Part shown: piece by piece, positions 48,836 to 57,240 of the stretch
Numbering within the stretch: position 1 is the first letter of the stretch
How the letters are laid out: each line of letters opens with the position of its first letter
Source of the DNA: 1-14-0-10-37-14 sp037130845
GTDB taxonomy: Bacteria; Patescibacteriota; Patescibacteriia; Patescibacteriales; Patescibacteriaceae
DNA: 64,000 bases
NCBI GenBank assembly: GCA_037130845.1
Contig: JBAXSE010000001.1
Coordinates: 1 to 64,000, forward strand
Direction of reading: 5' to 3'
Made by a program: the position numbers and the translations under genes
Notes under the pieces: generated by a model
The model's input: the letters and a program-made list of their open reading frames with translations, nothing else
Databases searched by the model: none
What the model was told of the DNA's origin: nothing

Positions 48836-51733
48836 TTATTTCTTTTCCGGTTGATAGGTGAGGGTAAGCTGGCTGGTCTGGAGCTTGGTGCCGGTCCAAC
48901 CTTCGGCTTCGGCGTAGATGGTAATCGGGCCTGCTTGGTTTTGGCTATCAAAGCCCCAGAAAGTCGATTCGATGTCGCTGCGCACAATCTTTTTGGCCGC
49001 AATCAGCAAGGGCTTGCCGTCTATCAATTGATAGAAACGGATAGTGGCGATGTTCTCCGGCGATAAAAGGCTGACCTTTAGTTCCAACGGTAAATTCTTT
49101 TCGCTAAAAGTGCTGCCGTTAGCCGGAGCAGACCACGAAATATTGAATTTTGTCTCTTTGGCTTGGCTGGAAAAGATATTTAGCGTTATCTTGTAATCCG
49201 CGCTTGAACAGTTGTAAATATCGTCGCAGACTTTGATCGTCAGCTTGTAGTCGCCGTTAGGCAAGACATCCAGTTGGCGGTTTAGGTTGAACGGTTCATT
49301 GGCATTGGCGGTAAAGAGATTGTCGTTAAAATAGTATTCTACCAGCTTAACGCCTCGGGGCGCCGAAGCATTGATGCGAATCTCCGGGTTGGGCGTGGTG
49401 ATTGTTTGGCCGTCAGTCAAGCCGGAAATCGAGAAAGTAGGCTTATTAGCCGCAACGTGGATATTGTCGCTCTCTTTGGGCGGTTCTTGTATCAAGAAGG
49501 TCGGGTCCTTTTTCTTCTTGGCCTCTATCCAAGTCGCAACGCCCTTTTCCCAGCCGACATATTGCGGGTCTTGCGCCGGGTTGGTGGGTTGCGGGCCATT
49601 GGGATTGTTCTTGTCCACAAAATAGAGCAAATCGTGGGTTTGGGCGTAGGTGCGTTCTTCGGTCATTTCGGGTGGCGTTAAGTCGGTTGCCAGAAGTCCG
49701 CTGGTTTTGTCTACTTTAATCTTGGTATTGGCAAAACCGATGCCTAGTAATATCGGACGGGTGTTGGGTGGAATAGCGTAGGTCTTAAATTGTTCAATCG
49801 GGCCGTTGCCTAACGCTTCTTTCATAAAGCGGTTCCAGATGGGAGCGGCAACGACCGAACCGTCAGATCCCGCTTTCATTTTGCTGTTGTCATTGTTGCC
49901 GACCCAGACACCGGCTACCAGGCTAGGTGTAAAGCCCATGGTCCAGGCATCGCGGTAGTCATTAGTCGTACCTGTTTTGGCGGCAACCGGACGCGCTCCA
50001 AGATTAAGATAGTTTTGAGCGCCAAAGACATAAGCTCGGGCATTGTTGTCGCTCATGATGCTGACGGTCATTCGAGCGATGTTCGGGTCAATCACTTCTT
50101 TGATAACCGGGTCTTTGAATTCTTCGATGGTGTTGCCTTTGGCGTCGGTGATCTTGCGGATAAAGACAGTTTCTGGCAGTTGGCCTTCGCGGGCCAAGGC
50201 GGCATAGGCGCGGACATGTTCGATTAGTTTGACTTCGCCGCCGCCTAAGACCAGGGTTAGGCCATATTGGTCTTTGTTGCCCAGGGTGGTGTAGCCTAGG
50301 TTGTTAGCCAGCCCTAGTACATTATCAATGCCGGCCAGATACATCGTCTTGACTGCCGGGATATTTAGCGAGCCGGCTAAGGCTTGGCGCAAAGAGACTG
50401 GGCCGTAGTTCTGGCCATTATAATTCTGCGGTTCGTATGATTTGCTGGGATCGGTGGAGAAATTGGTAGGCGCGTCATAGACCATGGTTTCCGGGAAGAA
50501 GCCTTTGATAAAGGCCTCGGTGTAGGCTATCGGCTTAAAGGATGATCCGGGCTGACGCGGCTTGAGGGCGACGTTTACTTGGCCATCGATAGAATCGTCA
50601 AAGTAGTCGCGTGAGCCGACCATGGCCAACACTTCGCCCGTTTTTGGATCCATGGCCACCAGGGCGGCGTTAGATGCGTTGTTAGAAGCTTGATTCTTGA
50701 GCGCTTGTTCTTTGAGCACCCGTTCGGCTATGCGTTGTTTGTCGATATCCAGGGTGGTGCAGATGGTATAGCCTCCTTGTTCCGCTTCCTTTTCGCCGAA
50801 TTTGTCGGCAATCAGTTCTTTAATATACATGACAAAGTGCGGCGCTTGGATATTCTCGATGCGCTGTTGGAACTTGATCTGTTCGTTTTTGGCTTGTTGC
50901 GCTTGATCCTTATTAATATAGCCTTGCTCGACCATTAGATCCAAGACAGTGTGCTGGCGGGTGATTAATAAGTCTTTGTTCGGGCCATAAGGCGAATAGC
51001 GGCTTGGCTGTTGGACTAGGGCGGCCAAGACGGCGGCTTCGGCCAGATCGGTGTCCTTGATCTTCTTGCCGAAATAGAATTGGCTGGCCGATTCAACGCC
51101 GTAAGCATTGGAGCCGTAAGGTATTTCGTTCAGATACATCTGCAGCACCTGGTCTTTGGTAAATTTCTTTTCCAGCCGATACGCTAAGATAATTTCCTTT
51201 AATTTGCGGATGTAGCTTTTTTCGTTGGTTAAGACGGCGTTTTTGACAAACTGTTGAGTTAGAGTAGAGCCGCCTGCCTTGCGGTTAAAGAGGATGTTGG
51301 TGACGGCGGTGCGAAAAATAGCCCAGAAAGAAAAGCCGGCATGTTTGTAGAAATTTTTGTCCTCGATGGCGATAGTGGCATGTTTGACGTTGTCCGGAAT
51401 CTGATCAAGAGTTACCATGGTTCTTTTTTGGTCGCCGGAAACTTCATAGAGCAATGTTTCGCAGGTGCGATCGTATATCTTGGTGGATTGGGCAACTTGC
51501 CGTTCCAGCAGTTTGTCCGGATTAGGCAGATTCCAAGAGACAATCGCGACAAAGACAACGATTAGCGCAATTAACCCCAGCAAGCCAAAAATAATCAGTT
51601 TTTTCCAGCCAAAGCGGTGGACCAAGGCTTGTTTTTTGTTCTTGACTTCGTCCCGCCAGTTGTGGCGGGCTGGTCTGGATGGGCGATGATCCTGTTGCCA
51701 GGATTTTTGGGACCTTAGTTGTGGGATGGGCAT
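48836..51733 (-). CDS. Class A penicillin-binding protein (PBP1A type)
   Basis: This 965-residue protein has a basic cytoplasmic tail, one membrane helix (about 47-67) and a GT51 glycosyltransferase domain (IAIEDKNFYKHAGF, GGSTLTQQFVKNA, RLEKKFTKDQVLQMYLNEI). A transpeptidase domain follows with the active Ser in PGSSFKPIAY (SxxK), SLN in AGSLNIPA and KTGTTNDYRDAWTMGF. The last about 200 residues are Ig-like beta domains. It polymerises and cross-links peptidoglycan. A 9-bp tandem repeat lies 13 bases upstream of its ATG. Confidence 0.97.
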   Translation of the reverse strand: MPIPQLRSQKSWQQDHRPSRPARHNWRDEVKNKKQALVHRFGWKKLIIFGLLGLIALIVVFVAIVSWNLPNPDKLLERQVAQSTKIYDRTCETLLYEVSGDQKRTMVTLDQIPDNVKHATIAIEDKNFYKHAGFSFWAIFRTAVTNILFNRKAGGSTLTQQFVKNAVLTNEKSYIRKLKEIILAYRLEKKFTKDQVLQMYLNEIPYGSNAYGVESASQFYFGKKIKDTDLAEAAVLAALVQQPSRYSPYGPNKDLLITRQHTVLDLMVEQGYINKDQAQQAKNEQIKFQQRIENIQAPHFVMYIKELIADKFGEKEAEQGGYTICTTLDIDKQRIAERVLKEQALKNQASNNASNAALVAMDPKTGEVLAMVGSRDYFDDSIDGQVNVALKPRQPGSSFKPIAYTEAFIKGFFPETMVYDAPTNFSTDPSKSYEPQNYNGQNYGPVSLRQALAGSLNIPAVKTMYLAGIDNVLGLANNLGYTTLGNKDQYGLTLVLGGGEVKLIEHVRAYAALAREGQLPETVFIRKITDAKGNTIEEFKDPVIKEVIDPNIARMTVSIMSDNNARAYVFGAQNYLNLGARPVAAKTGTTNDYRDAWTMGFTPSLVAGVWVGNNDNSKMKAGSDGSVVAAPIWNRFMKEALGNGPIEQFKTYAIPPNTRPILLGIGFANTKIKVDKTSGLLATDLTPPEMTEERTYAQTHDLLYFVDKNNPNGPQPTNPAQDPQYVGWEKGVATWIEAKKKKDPTFLIQEPPKESDNIHVAANKPTFSISGLTDGQTITTPNPEIRINASAPRGVKLVEYYFNDNLFTANANEPFNLNRQLDVLPNGDYKLTIKVCDDIYNCSSADYKITLNIFSSQAKETKFNISWSAPANGSTFSEKNLPLELKVSLLSPENIATIRFYQLIDGKPLLIAAKKIVRSDIESTFWGFDSQNQAGPITIYAEAEGWTGTKLQTSQLTLTYQPEKK

Positions 51734-51745
51734 ACTATTGAGTTC

Positions 51746-51790
51746 GTAAAGTTTATAAAGTTTGTAAAGTTTTTAAAGTTAGTAGAGTTT
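51746..51790. repeat. Five 9-bp tandem repeats upstream of the PBP gene
   Basis: Units GTAAAGTTT, ATAAAGTTT, GTAAAGTTT, TTAAAGTTA, GTAGAGTTT stand side by side, ending 13 bases from the PBP start codon on its 5' side. The rest of the 51734-51929 gap is AT-rich with no gene seen. Confidence 0.8.
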
Positions 51791-51929
51791 AAGAATAATA
51801 TTTTTCCAACTACTGCCTACGTAATGATTGAGAGTTAAAAATATTGAGTTAGCTATTGCCAACATTTAATTTTTGTAAAAAAGATATATTTATTCGCTTA
51901 TTTTAGCAATTTTAGGGAATAATTGCAAA

Positions 51930-53459
51930 TTAGCGCCGTTGCCAGATTAGGCTGGTGTCATCTTCGAAGATTAGCTGCCATTTCGGGCTGTTGCTTATGA
52001 GCTTGGTAAAACTTTTTTGTTCGGGCGCTTCCAGAGAGGCGTAGACGATTAGTTTGTCTAAAAACATGTTTGATTTTTTGTTTTTTGGCTTCTGCCAGAA
52101 GATCAAATCAATTTTTTCGGCATCAAGCTTGGCAAGGATTTCCGGGCTATTATATAGCGCCATATAGTGTTCGAGTAGGGTGCTGCCTTGATAGGGCGTT
52201 TGGGGCATCCGGCCGTCTATATATAGTTTTGCCTCCGGCAGGGTCCAGATCAGGTATCCGCCGATATTATAGTTGTTAAGCCATTTTAGTCCTAATAATC
52301 TGGGATGTTCGTGGATGTAGCTGACGGCTGTGCAAGGGTAGTTCTGGCAAAAATAAGAAAAAGGATCTCGAATCAATTCTATGCGAGTACATATAATTAT
52401 GGTAATCATTAAAAAGAAGCTTACAGGCAACAAGGTAAACCAGTAAAAAATCACCCGGCGCCCGGCAACTATTTGAGTTTTCAAGAATAAAGGCAGTACG
52501 ATAAAGGAAGCCGCAATGTAAAAAAGCGGAAAATGCCGTACGGAACGTATAGTCATAAAGAGAAACAGAAGCAATATGGCCGCGTCGCTCTTTTTTAATT
52601 TGTGGCGTTCTTCCGGTATTAGAAACGAGGCGATCAGTAAGCCGCAGACAAGGCCCAAGAATAGTACCTGCCAATATTGGATAGGCGGAATAAATAAAGA
52701 GCGCCATTCGGAAATAATGTTCAAATACGCCGAGTTTGAGTAGGTGGTTAAGAAGCTATATAATTTATAACCGTTTGGGGTTAGCCAGGTCGCAAAGAAA
52801 GAGGCGAACCCGATAATTATCGGCATTCGTATCGACTGCCATGATTGCTTGCCAGCAAAGGGCCAAAGCGCGTCAAAAAATAGATAGATCGCTAAAACGG
52901 CCAGTCCGATCAGAAAGCCGGCATGCAGGCAGGCCCAAAGCCAAAAGAAAGGCGGCAGGATATATAAGAGCGATGCTTGTCTTGTTTTTTGCCATTTTTT
53001 TAACCAGAGCATCAGGAAGGCAAACAAAAAGAAACTAATCATTTGAGGGCGCGGACCAACGTGTCCCAGGATGCCCAATAGGCCCAAGAACGCCCACAAA
53101 AACAGCATGGCATCAGCTCGGCCTTGGTGTAGCTTGATTCCGTCCGCTATTGATAGCCAAAGAGCGGCGATTATGATTATTAGATAAGCCAAAATCAGGC
53201 CGAGGTAATTGAATTGCTTAAATAGCAAATACATCGAAAGGTTGGTCAGCCATTCGTGGTCTACCCAGGTAGTACCGGGCAGAGTGTGCATATATATCTG
53301 ATCGCTTGGCATGCGGCCGGTGGCCAAGATATCTTGGCCCACCTTGAGATGCCAGCCTAGGTCAGGGTCAAGCAGCGCCAGCGAGTTGTTGGCAACAATA
53401 GACGCAAAAAAAAGCAGCGCGCTAAACCAGAAAATAAAACGTATTAGTTTGGATCCCAT
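51930..53459 (-). CDS. Polytopic membrane protein, GT-C-like
   Basis: This 509-residue protein has about ten membrane helices and an N-terminal outer loop with LLDPDLGWHLKVGQDILATG, followed by TWVDHEWLTN. Acidic residues after the first helix and a C-terminal soluble part (NIGGYLIWTLPEAKLYIDGRM) recall GT-C type lipid-linked sugar transferases, though no exact family is clear. Standing alone on minus beside the VirB2-like array, it may act in surface glycosylation. Confidence 0.7.
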   Translation of the reverse strand: MGSKLIRFIFWFSALLFFASIVANNSLALLDPDLGWHLKVGQDILATGRMPSDQIYMHTLPGTTWVDHEWLTNLSMYLLFKQFNYLGLILAYLIIIIAALWLSIADGIKLHQGRADAMLFLWAFLGLLGILGHVGPRPQMISFFLFAFLMLWLKKWQKTRQASLLYILPPFFWLWACLHAGFLIGLAVLAIYLFFDALWPFAGKQSWQSIRMPIIIGFASFFATWLTPNGYKLYSFLTTYSNSAYLNIISEWRSLFIPPIQYWQVLFLGLVCGLLIASFLIPEERHKLKKSDAAILLLFLFMTIRSVRHFPLFYIAASFIVLPLFLKTQIVAGRRVIFYWFTLLPVSFFLMITIIICTRIELIRDPFSYFCQNYPCTAVSYIHEHPRLLGLKWLNNYNIGGYLIWTLPEAKLYIDGRMPQTPYQGSTLLEHYMALYNSPEILAKLDAEKIDLIFWQKPKNKKSNMFLDKLIVYASLEAPEQKSFTKLISNSPKWQLIFEDDTSLIWQRR

Positions 53460-53688
53460 AGTTGAGGCTATTTAAGTATTGTGCTATTATTTAATTGCAT
53501 TGATTTGTTCAAAAGAAAAGCGTGTGATAAAATGATCTCAGGTGCCGGCGTCTTGTTTGGCCATCTGCCAATTTTATCATTCAAGCGTTGCGCCAATTTC
53601 TATGCCGCTTTTAATAGTAGCAAAGAAAAACATCAATCGCAAAAATTGCCAAAGGCGGCCTTCCGCCGGCGTTGAAAGGAGGTGAATT

Positions 53689-54120
53689 ATGAAAAAAAAG
53701 CTTCTATGTACTTTAGCTTTGCTAATCATGTTGGCACCGGCTTTTATTGTGGCGCCAGTAGCGCATGCACAGTTAATCGACGTTTGGGGTGATCCATATT
53801 CGGCGAATCAGATCGGCTTTGATGCTTTTAACCTTGTCGGTTTCGGCAAAAAAGACCCTCGTGTTATCGCTGCTGGTATTATCCAGGTTATGATGGGTTT
53901 TCTGGGCGTAATCGCGATTATTTTAATCTTGATCGGCGGTTTCAAATGGATGACTGCCGCAGGCAATGATACTAAAGTTGGCGAAGCCAAGAAATTAATG
54001 ATTGCCGGTGTGGTCGGTCTATTGATCGTATTAGCCGCTTTCGCTGTTTCTATCTTTGTTATTCGTTCTCTGTTGGGAGTTACAGGCGGTCAACCGCAAC
54101 AATCATACGAGAATCAATAA
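53689..54120 (+). CDS. VirB2/TrbC-like two-helix secreted protein 1
   Basis: This 143-residue protein has a signal peptide (about 1-27, cleavage near AHA), a short outer segment, and two helices (about 66-86 and 104-126) separated by the conserved GGFKWMTAAGNDTKVGEAKK. It matches the VirB2/TrbC-like pilin fold and is the first of six paralogues in a row. A strong AAAGGAGG precedes the ATG, and a leader of about 150 bases carries a GGCGG/CCGCC hairpin near 53656-53670. Function in CPR is unknown; it might form a pilus or a membrane pore. Confidence 0.8.
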   Translation: MKKKLLCTLALLIMLAPAFIVAPVAHAQLIDVWGDPYSANQIGFDAFNLVGFGKKDPRVIAAGIIQVMMGFLGVIAIILILIGGFKWMTAAGNDTKVGEAKKLMIAGVVGLLIVLAAFAVSIFVIRSLLGVTGGQPQQSYENQ

Positions 54121-54222
54121 AAGTATTTTGGGATCCAGAAATATTTTTATCAGTGCTTTTCGCTTCGGCGGAAAGCACTTCCTCGGCCCTCTGCTTGATA
54201 ATAGCGGGCCGGAGAAGTGCTT

Positions 54223-54588
54223 ATGAAGAAACTCTATCCTTATCTCATCAGCTTGATGCTGGCTGCCAGTCTGGCTGCCCCGGCTGTTTTGGCCCAGAAT
54301 TTTGGCGCCGATACGGCCAAGGGCAGTGATATGATCAATCTCACCGGTACCGCTTCCGAGACTATCGCCAGCGTGGCCGGCCAACTGATCGGTACTTTGC
54401 TTTCCTTTTTGGGTATCATTTTCTTGATATTAGTGATAGTCGGCGGCTTTATGTGGATGACTTCACAAGGCAATGATGCCAAGGTTAAGTCTGCCCAGAA
54501 ATTAATCACCACGGCTATTATCGGCCTTATCATTATCGTTTCCGCTTACGCCATCACTACTTTCATTGCAGACAATTTGCCCAAATAA
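54223..54588 (+). CDS. VirB2/TrbC-like two-helix secreted protein 2
   Basis: From ATG 54223, with GGAGAA six bases upstream, this is a 121-residue protein. The signal peptide ends near AVLA-QN. Two helices surround GGFMWMTSQGNDAKVKSAQK. It is the closest relative of copies 1 and 4 in the array. A GTG at 54217 is a possible alternative start. The spacer before it contains a GAAAGCACTT/AAGTGCTTTTC-type inverted repeat (about 54150-54182). Confidence 0.8.
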   Translation: MKKLYPYLISLMLAASLAAPAVLAQNFGADTAKGSDMINLTGTASETIASVAGQLIGTLLSFLGIIFLILVIVGGFMWMTSQGNDAKVKSAQKLITTAIIGLIIIVSAYAITTFIADNLPK

Positions 54589-54589
54589 C

Positions 54590-54913
54590 ATGTTTAATTT
54601 TTTATTAATGCCTGTTTATGCGGTCTTAGGAGGACTGCAGACAACACGCAGTCGCATAGGCTATAATCAAGGCGATATCTTTGTCATAGGAGGATCGGTA
54701 GGCGCCGTTGCCTTATCTTTTTTGGGAATAGTATTCTTGATTCTGATATTTATCGGCGGCTATATGTGGATGACCGCTGCCGGCAATAAGACCAGGGCTT
54801 CGGGCGCTAGGAAACTGATTGTAGCCGCGTTGCTCGGACTGATTATTGTAGCTTCCGCCTATGCTATTTCCGGTTGGCTGGCTGACACTTTTGCCAAACC
54901 GTTAATTAACTAA
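54590..54913 (+). CDS. VirB2/TrbC-like two-helix protein 3
   Basis: From ATG 54590, one base after the previous stop, this is a 107-residue protein. The N-terminal hydrophobic part is short (FNFLLMPVYAVLGG) and may not be a cleaved signal, unlike its neighbours. The paralogue motif GGYMWMTAAGNKTRASGARK is present between two helices. Confidence 0.78.
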   Translation: MFNFLLMPVYAVLGGLQTTRSRIGYNQGDIFVIGGSVGAVALSFLGIVFLILIFIGGYMWMTAAGNKTRASGARKLIVAALLGLIIVASAYAISGWLADTFAKPLIN

Positions 54914-54942
54914 GTTCAGGAGTTGGATAATATTTTGTATTT

Positions 54943-55326
54943 ATGAAAAAATTATTAAGCATAATGATAATATCAGCCGCCCTGTTGGCGGGAGGCCGAG
55001 CGCAGGCGGCAAATCTGGGAGATGCTTTTTCGAACATGATGAACCGTTTTGCCGCGCCAACCGGCTATAATACCAGCCAGCGCAACGTTGAACCGATTGT
55101 CAATAATATTATTTCTATCGCCTTGTCATTTTTGGGCGTCATTTTTGTAGTATTGGCGATATATGGCGGGTATATGTGGATGACTTCGCAGGGCAATACC
55201 ACCAAGCTGACTACCGCTCGCGAACTGCTTACCGCCGCTGTTATCGGCTTGATTATCGTCGTAGCGGCCTATGCCATAACCTTCTTTGTAATCGCGCGCG
55301 TGACGCCGACGCTATTGACCCAATAG
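54943..55326 (+). CDS. VirB2/TrbC-like two-helix secreted protein 4
   Basis: This 127-residue protein has a signal peptide (about 1-22, ARAQA-AN), an outer segment of about 40 residues, and two helices around GGYMWMTSQGNTTKLTTARE, then AYAITFFVIARVTP. Confidence 0.8.
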   Translation: MKKLLSIMIISAALLAGGRAQAANLGDAFSNMMNRFAAPTGYNTSQRNVEPIVNNIISIALSFLGVIFVVLAIYGGYMWMTSQGNTTKLTTARELLTAAVIGLIIVVAAYAITFFVIARVTPTLLTQ

Positions 55327-55327
55327 T

Positions 55328-55735
55328 ATGATTAACAAAAAACAAATTATCAGTTTTGCGCTTGGCTTGTTGCTGCTGTCATCGGCGGCCCTGGCTCAGC
55401 AGGATGCCCCGACTGCCGTAAAGGGGGCAGGCGGCAGCATTGGCCAGCGCCTGCTTAATGTCATCGGTACTAATACATATAATCCAGGAACGAGTGAGAC
55501 TTCCATGACCGAATTCTTGGGTTTGGTTATTAATGTTATCTTGAGCTTGTTCGGTGTTATATTTATCTTTTTATTCATCTTAGCCGGTTATAATTACATG
55601 ACCGCTTATGGCAAGAAAGAAAAAACCGAAAGAGCCACCTCGACCATGTTGGCGGCTATCATAGGCTTGATTATAACGATTGCTGTTTATGCCATCTGGC
55701 AATTCGTCTTTTTCCGTATCGTCGTTCCGCGTTAG
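55328..55735 (+). CDS. VirB2/TrbC-like two-helix secreted protein 5
   Basis: This 135-residue protein starts two bases after the previous stop. The signal peptide ends near ALA-QQ. The linker motif is changed to AGYNYMTAYGKKEKTERATS, a second subtype shared with copy 6, and the conserved outer segment TYNPGTSETSMTEFLGLVIN matches copy 6 (SPATNETSIFEIVGGIIR). Confidence 0.8.
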   Translation: MINKKQIISFALGLLLLSSAALAQQDAPTAVKGAGGSIGQRLLNVIGTNTYNPGTSETSMTEFLGLVINVILSLFGVIFIFLFILAGYNYMTAYGKKEKTERATSTMLAAIIGLIITIAVYAIWQFVFFRIVVPR

Positions 55736-55752
55736 GTTAATATAAAATATTT

Positions 55753-56211
55753 ATGAAAGGCAAAAAAATATTATTAAGCTTGTTGTTTTTCTCGATATTG
55801 TCTTTGAACGCTAGAGCTGCTTCGGCCGCTTGGTTTAATCCATTCAGCACCGATCTTACTACCGGTATGCAGAGACTGACGAATGATGTCACAAACCAAG
55901 CCTACAGTCCGGCTACCAACGAAACATCTATTTTTGAAATCGTCGGCGGCATCATCCGCGTATTTCTCGGTTTGTTGGGGACGATCTTTGTAATATTATT
56001 GATTTTGGCCGGCTATAATTGGCTGACGGCCGCGGGCAAGAAAGAAAAAGTCGAAAAGGCGCAGTCGACTATCCGCACGGCCATCATCGGCTTAGTGATT
56101 ATTGCCGCCGCCTATGCGATTACGTATTGGGTTTTTGCCCGTATGCCTGATTCGAATACGCAGAGCGCTTCGCCAACGTCGGCCGACTTTGTCGGGCCGC
56201 CTGCACCGTAA
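55753..56211 (+). CDS. VirB2/TrbC-like two-helix secreted protein 6
   Basis: This 152-residue protein has a signal peptide (about 1-24), an outer segment, two helices around AGYNWLTAAGKKEKVEKAQS, and an extra polar Pro/Ser-rich C-tail of about 25 residues. It is last in the array and is followed by a strong terminator. Confidence 0.8.
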   Translation: MKGKKILLSLLFFSILSLNARAASAAWFNPFSTDLTTGMQRLTNDVTNQAYSPATNETSIFEIVGGIIRVFLGLLGTIFVILLILAGYNWLTAAGKKEKVEKAQSTIRTAIIGLVIIAAAYAITYWVFARMPDSNTQSASPTSADFVGPPAP

Positions 56212-56221
56212 GCTATAAAAT

Positions 56222-56257
56222 AAAATCCCCTCCAAATAGTTGGAGGGGATGTTTTTA
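56222..56257. terminator. Bidirectional terminator
   Basis: AATCCCCTCCAA pairs with TTGGAGGGGAT(G)TT around ATAG, between the array and the convergent lipoprotein gene. Confidence 0.85.
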
Positions 56258-56854
56258 ATAAAAACCGATTGGTTCGGTACGTTCGGCCGGGATTCTGACA
56301 TTTATCCGGCGCTTGAAGCTGTAAGATTGGCCGATGGGGAAAATCTCGTATTCCAGCAAGAAGATCCCTTCGGGCCAAGGCATGGCTTTGGCTGTTTTTT
56401 TTCCGGACATCAGTGTCGTGCCGGCAAAGGGGCCGTTAAGAACTAAGACATCGTCTTTGGAAGTGTTAACCATCTCCAGCTTGACTACTTTGCCGGTGAC
56501 CGGAGTGGTGCGAGCGGGAGGAACAGCATTAACCGTATGGATGATGCCTGCTGCCGGAATAGCGCTAAAGCCGCCGCCGCGATATTTTTTGCGGTCAATC
56601 AAATCCTGCAGACTGTCGGCAAGACTTAGCTTGCCACTCTTGACTGCCAGGCGTTGCTGCTTTTCCATTTCTGCCAGAGTCATGGTTTCTTCTTGCATGC
56701 GGTTGATTCCTAAGAATCGTTCGGGGCTAGTGTTTCCGCTCGCCTCGTCCATTTCTATTTTTTGGCCGTTGCTGGTTATCGAGACCTTGGCTTCGCGACA
56801 AGAAACTAGGCATAGCAGCAAGGCAAGCGCCAAAATGAGATAAAGCCTCTTCAT
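56255..56854 (-). CDS. Lipoprotein of unknown function
   Basis: This 199-residue protein has a lipoprotein signal MKRLYLILALALLLCLVSC with the lipobox LVSC, so Cys19 would be lipidated. After a helical part (about 60-95) comes a beta-rich domain (about 120-199). No domain is recognised. It stands alone, with an AGGAG shortly before its ATG on the minus strand. Confidence 0.75.
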   Translation of the reverse strand: MKRLYLILALALLLCLVSCREAKVSITSNGQKIEMDEASGNTSPERFLGINRMQEETMTLAEMEKQQRLAVKSGKLSLADSLQDLIDRKKYRGGGFSAIPAAGIIHTVNAVPPARTTPVTGKVVKLEMVNTSKDDVLVLNGPFAGTTLMSGKKTAKAMPWPEGIFLLEYEIFPIGQSYSFKRRINVRIPAERTEPIGFY

Positions 56855-56976
56855 GTAAAACTCCTGTATATTGTTAAATTAATGAACATTTTGAGGCTAT
56901 TGTAGCATGTTATTATAGATTTGTCAATAATATTAGCTAAAATAGCTTATAATTAGCCAAAAATATGGTATAAAAA

Positions 56977-57090
56977 TGCTCCTACAAAATACAAGGGCCT
57001 ACAAATACAAATTATTACAAATGTACAAATCCGTACCAAAACGTAAAGTTAATATTTGTATATTTGTAATAATTTGTATTTGTAGGAGCA
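56977..57090. repeat. Family-A hairpin repeat, full copy
   Basis: A long form like the one at 40071: TGCTCCTACAAAATACAAGG opens it and TTTGTATTTGTAGGAGCA closes it. Confidence 0.85.
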
Positions 57091-57130
57091 TATTTGCTAG
57101 ACTCGAATTTTTCGACGCAGGCCAAATATA

Positions 57131-57159
57131 TTGACTTTTCCCCTGCGAAGCTGTATTAT
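57131..57159 (+). promoter_or_regulatory. Promoter of nusA
   Basis: TTGACT (57131-57136), 17 bases, TATTAT (57154-57159). Transcription should start near 57166. Confidence 0.7.
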
Positions 57160-57167
57160 GTGGATAA

Positions 57168-57199
57168 GCTAGTATTATAAAGATACTAGCTCTTTTTTT
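57168..57199 (+). terminator. Terminator-like hairpin in the nusA leader
   Basis: GCTAGTAT pairs with ATACTAGC around TATAAAG and is followed by TCTTTTTTTC. It lies immediately after the expected transcription start and 40 bases before the nusA ATG. It may act as an attenuator or a 5'-protecting hairpin. Confidence 0.65.
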
Positions 57200-57240
57200 C
57201 AAAAATTATTAATTTATCTCCTTAGGGGGATTATACAACT

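Noticed and set aside
53481..53675. A 64-codon frame before the VirB2-like array
   Set aside because: Non-ATG start, no Shine-Dalgarno, unremarkable composition; the region fits a leader to the array.
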